Assembly: GCF_009720825.1 (NCBI RefSeq)
Contig: NZ_WNKY01000021.1
Coordinates: 33,817 to 97,816 of the forward strand
Source of the DNA: Duganella radicis
GTDB taxonomy: Bacteria > Pseudomonadota > Gammaproteobacteria > Burkholderiales > Burkholderiaceae_D
DNA length: 64,000 nt
Direction of reading: 5' to 3'
How positions within the stretch are numbered: the first letter of the stretch is position 1; the number at the start of each line of letters is the position of its first letter. Position numbers and translations under genes: made by a program. The notes under the pieces are model-generated. The model saw only the letters and a program-made list of their open reading frames with translations. It did not search any database and was not told the origin of the DNA. Shown here piece by piece: positions 60,139 to 64,000 of the stretch.

Positions 60139-60699
60139 TCAGGCGGCGTGTCGGAAATCCAGTGCTGCTGGCAGGTCGTCCATGCCGGTGATGACCTTCA
60201 CGCGCTCGATGCCGAGGAACGCAAAGGCGGCCTTGAGCTGGGTTTGGTGATAGTTCATCAACTGGTCGGCGGCGGCCACTTTCAGGGCGCCGCAGCCGGC
60301 CGTCACCAGCAGCAGGCGCACCTCGCGGCGCGTGTTGTCGGCACTGGGCAGTTCCAGCAGCCGGTCCAGCCACGCTTTCAGCGTCGATGGCACGGAAAAA
60401 TTATGCATGGGCGCGCCCAGCACGATGATGTCGGCTTCGTGGAACTCCTGCATCAGCGAGGCGCTTTGCAGTGCTTCGGCGCGCAACTCGGCATGCATGG
60501 GAATGTCGGCATCCCAGCGCTGGCTGATGACTTGCAGCAGCGGCCCGCTGGCGTGGGACAGGGGCGATGCCGCGAGGTCGCGGTAGAGGACAGTTGCGTG
60601 CGGATAGGCGGCCGTCAGCGCGGTCATGGCGGCCGAGGTCACCTGGCGCGAGCTGGAGTGGTCGCCGAGGGCGCAGGAGTCGATGTGCAAAATGTTCAT
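60139..60699 (-). CDS. azoR: FMN-dependent NADH-azoreductase
   Basis: 187 aa from the ATG at 60699; an upstream ATG at 60735 adds 12 residues with no family match. HIDSCALGDHSSSRQVTSAAM is the FMN phosphate loop, and LGAPMHNFSVPSTLKAWLDRL is the AzoR FMN-contact motif. It reduces azo dyes and quinones. It stands alone downstream of the LysR gene on the same strand. Confidence 0.88.
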   Translation of the reverse strand: MNILHIDSCALGDHSSSRQVTSAAMTALTAAYPHATVLYRDLAASPLSHASGPLLQVISQRWDADIPMHAELRAEALQSASLMQEFHEADIIVLGAPMHNFSVPSTLKAWLDRLLELPSADNTRREVRLLLVTAGCGALKVAAADQLMNYHQTQLKAAFAFLGIERVKVITGMDDLPAALDFRHAA

Positions 60700-60789
60700 C
60701 AATGAAGGATACACAATATGAAAGCGCTTCCACAATGAATTTTTGGCAAAAATGTTTTCTTATTTGAAATAATTTGTAAGCGAGTTGAT

Positions 60790-61710
60790 TCAGTTGGCTG
60801 TCAGCGGCAAATTCCACTCGTGGACGCCGACGAATTCATGCATAAATGACATGAAGCTCTCAGCCGCCGGGGAAAGCGCGCGCACGCTGCGGGTGTAGAC
60901 AAAGAAACGCCGGCTCAGCGCGGGCGCTTCCAGCGAACGCATTTTCAGGCCGTACAGTTGCACCATTTTTTCGGCGTAGGGCAGGCAGACGGTAATGCCC
61001 TGGCCGGCATGCACCATGGCCAGGGCGGTGGTCATGAAGGCAACCTCGTTGTACGGGCTGAGCGATAGGGCGCGGAAGGATACATGGACATCGCGCAGCA
61101 GGCGCTCGGTGAACTGGCCTTGCAGCGAAATGAACGGGTAGCGGTTGACGTCGCTCCAGGTGATGCGTTTGCGCCGGTCCAGCTCGTGGCCGGGCGGGTA
61201 GACCACCACGAACGGCATCTCGAACAGCGGCTGGGCTTCGATCTCGGCGGTGGCGTCGCGCTCGGGACCGATGCCGAAGTCGGCCTCGCCGCTGAACACC
61301 CGCGCCGACACCTGTTCCAGCGGGCAGTCGGTCAGCCGCACCTGCACCTCGGGATGGCGCGCGCGGTAGGCGGCGATCGCTTCCGGCAGCATGGTGCAGG
61401 AGAGCATTTGCGGCGCCGCCACCCGCACCGAGCCTTGCTTGAGCGCCTTGCGGCTGGCGATGTCGCCCATGGCGCGGTCGAGGTCTTGCAGCATTTTGTC
61501 GAACAAGGGATACAGTTCGCGTCCCAGTTCGGAAAGCTGGGTCTTGCGCGTGGTACGCTCAACCACGCGCACGCCCAGTATCTGCTCCAGTTCCTTGATC
61601 TGGCCGCTGAGGGCCGATTGCGTCAGGTTCAGGTGGGCGGCGGCCAGCGTGAAGCTGCCGGTCTTGGCCAGCGCCACCAGGGCTCGCATTTGGCGCAGGC
61701 TGGGATTCAT
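60790..61710 (-). CDS. LysR-family regulator, likely of the adjacent catabolic pair
   Basis: 306 aa. Helix-turn-helix at residues 1-60 (MRALVALAKTGSFTLAAAHLNLTQSALSGQIKELEQILGVRVVERTTR), then a periplasmic-binding-like effector domain. It is divergent from the fumarylacetoacetate hydrolase gene, and the 83-bp gap holds an ATGATA-N8-TATCAT inverted repeat. The usual LysR logic is that it activates that pair in response to a pathway intermediate; that is inference from arrangement. Confidence 0.9.
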   Translation of the reverse strand: MNPSLRQMRALVALAKTGSFTLAAAHLNLTQSALSGQIKELEQILGVRVVERTTRKTQLSELGRELYPLFDKMLQDLDRAMGDIASRKALKQGSVRVAAPQMLSCTMLPEAIAAYRARHPEVQVRLTDCPLEQVSARVFSGEADFGIGPERDATAEIEAQPLFEMPFVVVYPPGHELDRRKRITWSDVNRYPFISLQGQFTERLLRDVHVSFRALSLSPYNEVAFMTTALAMVHAGQGITVCLPYAEKMVQLYGLKMRSLEAPALSRRFFVYTRSVRALSPAAESFMSFMHEFVGVHEWNLPLTAN

Positions 61711-61748
61711 GGGGAAATCTGATAAATAAGAAGAAAAATATGATTTGT

Positions 61749-61768
61749 ATGATATCTGAAACTATCAT
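61749..61768. promoter_or_regulatory. LysR-type operator candidate
   Basis: ATGATA (61749-61754) and TATCAT (61763-61768) form an inverted repeat with 8 bp between, 25 bp before the hydrolase start. It includes a T-N11-A core (61755/61767). Confidence 0.5.
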
Positions 61769-61793
61769 CTAATGCCGGCATCTAATTGGAGAC

Positions 61794-62819
61794 ATGATGA
61801 AGCTTGCCACCCTCAAAGACGGTAGCCGTGACGGCCGCCTGGTTGTCGTCAGCCGCGACCTCAAGCATTACCAGCATGTGCCGAAAATCTCGGCCACCAT
61901 GCAGCACGCGCTGGACAACTGGGACTTGGTCGCGCCGCGCCTGGAAGAAATCTATGCCGCGCTGAACAAGGGCGACAGTGCCGACGCCAGGCCTTTCGAT
62001 CAACAGTACTGCCACTCGCCGCTGCCGCGCGCCTATCAGTGGGCGGATGGTTCGGCCTATATCAACCACGTCGAGCTGGTGCGCAAGGCGCGCAACGCCG
62101 AAGTGCCGGCTTCGTTCTACACCGACCCGCTGATGTACCAGGGCGGTTCCGACAGTTTCGTCGGCCCGCGCGACGCCATCTACGTGCTGAGCGAAGACTG
62201 GGGCATCGACCTGGAAGCCGAGGTGGCGGTCATCACCGGCGACCTGACGATGGGCGCCACGCCGGAGCAGGCGGCCAGGGCCATCCGCCTGGTCATGCTG
62301 GTCAACGACGTTTCGCTGCGCAACCTGATCCCGAACGAATTGGCCAAGGGCTTCGGCTTCTTCCAGTCCAAGCCGGCCAGCGCCTTCTCGCCGGTGGCGG
62401 TCACGCCGGAAGAGCTGGGCGCCGACTGGGCCGACAACAAGCTGCACCTGCCGTTGCTGGTGCAGTTGAACCAGCAACCGTTCGGCAAGCCGAATGCCGG
62501 CGAAGACATGACCTTCAACTTCGCCCAGTTGGTGGCGCACGCGGCCGCGACGCGCGAGCTGGGCGCCGGCACCATCATCGGCTCCGGCACCGTGTCCAAC
62601 AAGCAGGGCAGCCTGCACGGTTCCAGCATTGCCAACGGTGGCGTCGGCTACTGCTGCCTGGCCGAAGTGCGCATGTACGAGACCATCGAAACCGGCAAGC
62701 CGCAAACGCCTTTCCTCAAGTTCGACGACAGCGTGCGCATCGAGATGAACGACAAGGACGGCAACAGCATCTTCGGCGCCATCGACCAGATCGTCACCCA
62801 CTACAAGGAGCGCCACTGA
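61794..62819 (+). CDS. fumarylacetoacetate hydrolase family protein
   Basis: 341 aa. N-terminal MKLATLKDGSRDGRLVVVSRDLKHY, then the FAH fold with SEDWGIDLEAEVAVITGDL (metal-binding acidic residues) and PKSA-like FFQSKPASAFSPVAV. GAGTIIGSGTVSNKQGS is the active-site block of FAH and 2-oxohepta-3-ene-dioate isomerase types. GGAG lies 5 nt before the ATG at 61794; a second ATG at 61797 is equally possible. With maleylacetoacetate isomerase it fits the end of tyrosine/homogentisate or gentisate breakdown (fumarylacetoacetate to fumarate and acetoacetate, or the pyruvate version). The stop overlaps the maiA start by 1 nt. Confidence 0.88.
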   Translation: MMKLATLKDGSRDGRLVVVSRDLKHYQHVPKISATMQHALDNWDLVAPRLEEIYAALNKGDSADARPFDQQYCHSPLPRAYQWADGSAYINHVELVRKARNAEVPASFYTDPLMYQGGSDSFVGPRDAIYVLSEDWGIDLEAEVAVITGDLTMGATPEQAARAIRLVMLVNDVSLRNLIPNELAKGFGFFQSKPASAFSPVAVTPEELGADWADNKLHLPLLVQLNQQPFGKPNAGEDMTFNFAQLVAHAAATRELGAGTIIGSGTVSNKQGSLHGSSIANGGVGYCCLAEVRMYETIETGKPQTPFLKFDDSVRIEMNDKDGNSIFGAIDQIVTHYKERH

Positions 62820-63463
62820 TGAAGCTCTACACCTACTTCCGCAGCTCCGCCGCCTACCGCGTGCGGATCGCGCTCAATCTGAAAGGTATCGTCTACGACG
62901 CCGTGCCGGTGCATCTGCTGCGCAATGGCGGCGAGCAGCTGGGCGACGCTTACCGCGCCGTCAACCCGTCGTTGCTGGTGCCGGCGCTGGAAGATGACGG
63001 CAATGTGATCGGCCAGTCGCTGGCCATCATCGAATACCTGGAAGAGACGCATCCGCAAACACCGCTGCTGCCACAAGATCCGGCCGGCCGCGCCCGCGTG
63101 CGCGCGCTGGCGCTGAGCATCGCGGCGGACGCGCATCCGATTGGCAACCTGCGCGTGTTGAAATATCTGACCGGCCAGATCGGCGTGTCGGAAGAGGTGA
63201 AGCTGGGCTGGCAGCAACATTGGCTGCGCAGCGGGCTGGCAACGCTGGAGGCTCTGCTGGCGAACGACCCGCGCACCGGCCGCTACAGCCACGGCGACAC
63301 GCCGACTCTGGCCGATTGCTGCCTGGTGCCGCAAGTGTTCAACGCCCAGCGCTTCAATGTGGACATGGCGGCCTATCCGACCGTGATGCGCATCCACGCC
63401 GCCTGCGGCAAGCTGCCGGCATTCCAGCAAGCCCACCCAGCGCAGCAGCCGGACGCGGAGTAA
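62819..63463 (+). CDS. maiA: maleylacetoacetate isomerase
   Basis: 214 aa, zeta-class GST fold. YTYFRSSAAYRVRIALNLKGI has the zeta SSxxxRVRIAL motif, with Ala in place of the Cys of the eukaryotic enzyme; VNPSLLVPALEDDGNVIGQSLAIIEYLEE is the glutathione site, and GDTPTLADCCLVPQVFNAQRF is the zeta signature. It converts maleylacetoacetate or maleylpyruvate to the fumaryl isomer. It starts at the stop codon of the hydrolase gene (TGATG), so the pair is coupled. Confidence 0.9.
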   Translation: MKLYTYFRSSAAYRVRIALNLKGIVYDAVPVHLLRNGGEQLGDAYRAVNPSLLVPALEDDGNVIGQSLAIIEYLEETHPQTPLLPQDPAGRARVRALALSIAADAHPIGNLRVLKYLTGQIGVSEEVKLGWQQHWLRSGLATLEALLANDPRTGRYSHGDTPTLADCCLVPQVFNAQRFNVDMAAYPTVMRIHAACGKLPAFQQAHPAQQPDAE

Positions 63464-63567
63464 GCCCGTCATTCCGGCCGTAGAACGCATGCGATAACAC
63501 AGCTCGCGAGTCCTACGGATTCCGGCCTGCGCCCACTGGTGTCCGGAATAATTTTGTTGACATAGTC
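63464..63567. other. intergenic segment with half of a palindromic repeat
   Basis: GTCATTCCGGCC at 63468-63479 and GGATTCCGGCCTGCGCC near 63519-63535 are related to the arms at 1296-1373. The left end of the IS4-type element should lie between here and 63567; no inverted repeat can be confirmed because the other end is outside the window. Confidence 0.4.
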
Positions 63568-64000
63568 TCAAAAGAGTGAAGGCTGAAGGTGCGCGATGGT
63601 TGCCCTGTCCTGTCGTCGTCGCCGATAGGCGGACATTTCAGTCTCAACGCGCTGGAATAAGGTGGCTCGCACAACGCATAAGCATTCCCACATGCTTTGC
63701 TTTGACGAGCTTTGCTGGCGATGCAGCTCGACGAGTAAGTAGCTAATGAGGGCGGTCAGTACTTGGATACGGACGGCGTTTTCGCTGCGCCCCAGGAAAC
63801 GCTTGATCTTCAGGTGCTGCTTGAGCCATTTGAAAAACAGTTCGATCCCCCAGCGCTCCTTGTAGCGCTGGGCAATTTCGAGTGCCGTGCTTTGCAAATC
63901 GTTGGTGGCAAAGACGAGCGGCGCAGCGCCAGGGCGCGCCACGGTGACTCGCCGCAGTTGTTTGTCGTAGTGATTGCGCCGCCGGCCGCCGGGTGTCTTG
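63568..64000 (-). CDS. IS4-family transposase, C-terminal part (continues past the window)
   Basis: About 143 codons to the window edge, open to the end. IAQRYKERWGIELFFKWLKQHLKIKRFLGRSENAVRIQV is the IS4 catalytic end with the conserved Y-(2)-R-(3)-E-(6)-K signature: Tyr, Arg, Glu and Lys in YKERWGIELFFKWLK. It is preceded in frame by RRRNHYDKQLRRV. Presumably one copy of an insertion sequence; intactness of the rest is not known. Confidence 0.88.
   Translation of the reverse strand, partial: KTPGGRRRNHYDKQLRRVTVARPGAAPLVFATNDLQSTALEIAQRYKERWGIELFFKWLKQHLKIKRFLGRSENAVRIQVLTALISYLLVELHRQQSSSKQSMWECLCVVRATLFQRVETEMSAYRRRRQDRATIAHLQPSLF

Noticed and set aside
1..64000. CRISPR array or cas genes
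   Set aside because: No regularly spaced repeats with unique spacers were seen; the only tandem repeat is the coding 21-bp heptad at 28580-28663.

Overview
The window is high-GC chromosomal DNA that fits a betaproteobacterium. The gene complement (UvrB, betaproteobacterial-style T6SS genes, a PA0069-type radical SAM gene, DUF2322, several MCPs) suggests Oxalobacteraceae of the Duganella/Massilia/Janthinobacterium group. This is an inference from gene content and composition; no 16S gene is present.

Layout. 1-4.8 kb: housekeeping genes (SdpI-like membrane protein, secreted alpha/beta hydrolase, uvrB, aspartate/aromatic aminotransferase). 4.8-14.2 kb: accessory zone built on tRNA-Asn(GTT). Two identical tRNA-Asn genes bracket a candidate secreted effector (Cys-His-Asp, transglutaminase/papain-like) and a ribbon-helix-helix protein. 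The second tRNA then starts an island of about 7.4 kb that ends in a 49-nt repeat of the tRNA 3' end. The island carries a DUF4365 nuclease-like gene, an unknown gene, a dead ParE-type toxin, an AT-rich protein kinase plus HEPN-motif gene pair, and a decayed IS3-family element. No integrase was found. 14.4-15.2 kb: Phd/PIN toxin-antitoxin pair. 15.2-19.6 kb: two-gene molybdenum hydroxylase whose [2Fe-2S] subunit is fused to a ferritin-like domain. 19.7-28.3 kb: an unknown gene, DUF2322, a LuxR regulator with an overlapping hydrolase, an MCP, a CheX-like DUF3334 protein and a TonB-dependent receptor. 28.3 kb: a third tRNA-Asn. 28.4-33.9 kb: small membrane and coiled-coil proteins and stand-alone enzymes (MBL-fold hydrolase, YCII, GNAT, WrbA-like, ICMT-like, GST).

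33.9-50.6 kb: type VI secretion cluster tagX-tssM-tagF-ompA / tssL-tssK (reverse) / TPR lipoprotein-tssB-tssC-hcp-tssE-tssH-tssA. It has no tssF, tssG, tssJ, vgrG or PAAR gene: tssE overlaps tssH directly where tssF and tssG usually sit. A strong intrinsic terminator lies between hcp and tssE. 50.6-64 kb: an MCP with a CheR-binding tail, tapT, an operon of two Hsp70-like proteins plus DUF2760, a radical SAM gene under a near-perfect LexA box, a ChaC-like cyclotransferase, an azoreductase, a LysR regulator divergent from a fumarylacetoacetate hydrolase/maleylacetoacetate isomerase pair, and a partial IS4-family transposase at the right edge.

The best candidates for undescribed biology are the kinase-HEPN pair in the tRNA island, the effector-like gene between the tRNA-Asn copies, the ferredoxin-ferritin fusion, and the T6SS cluster lacking the tssFG baseplate genes.
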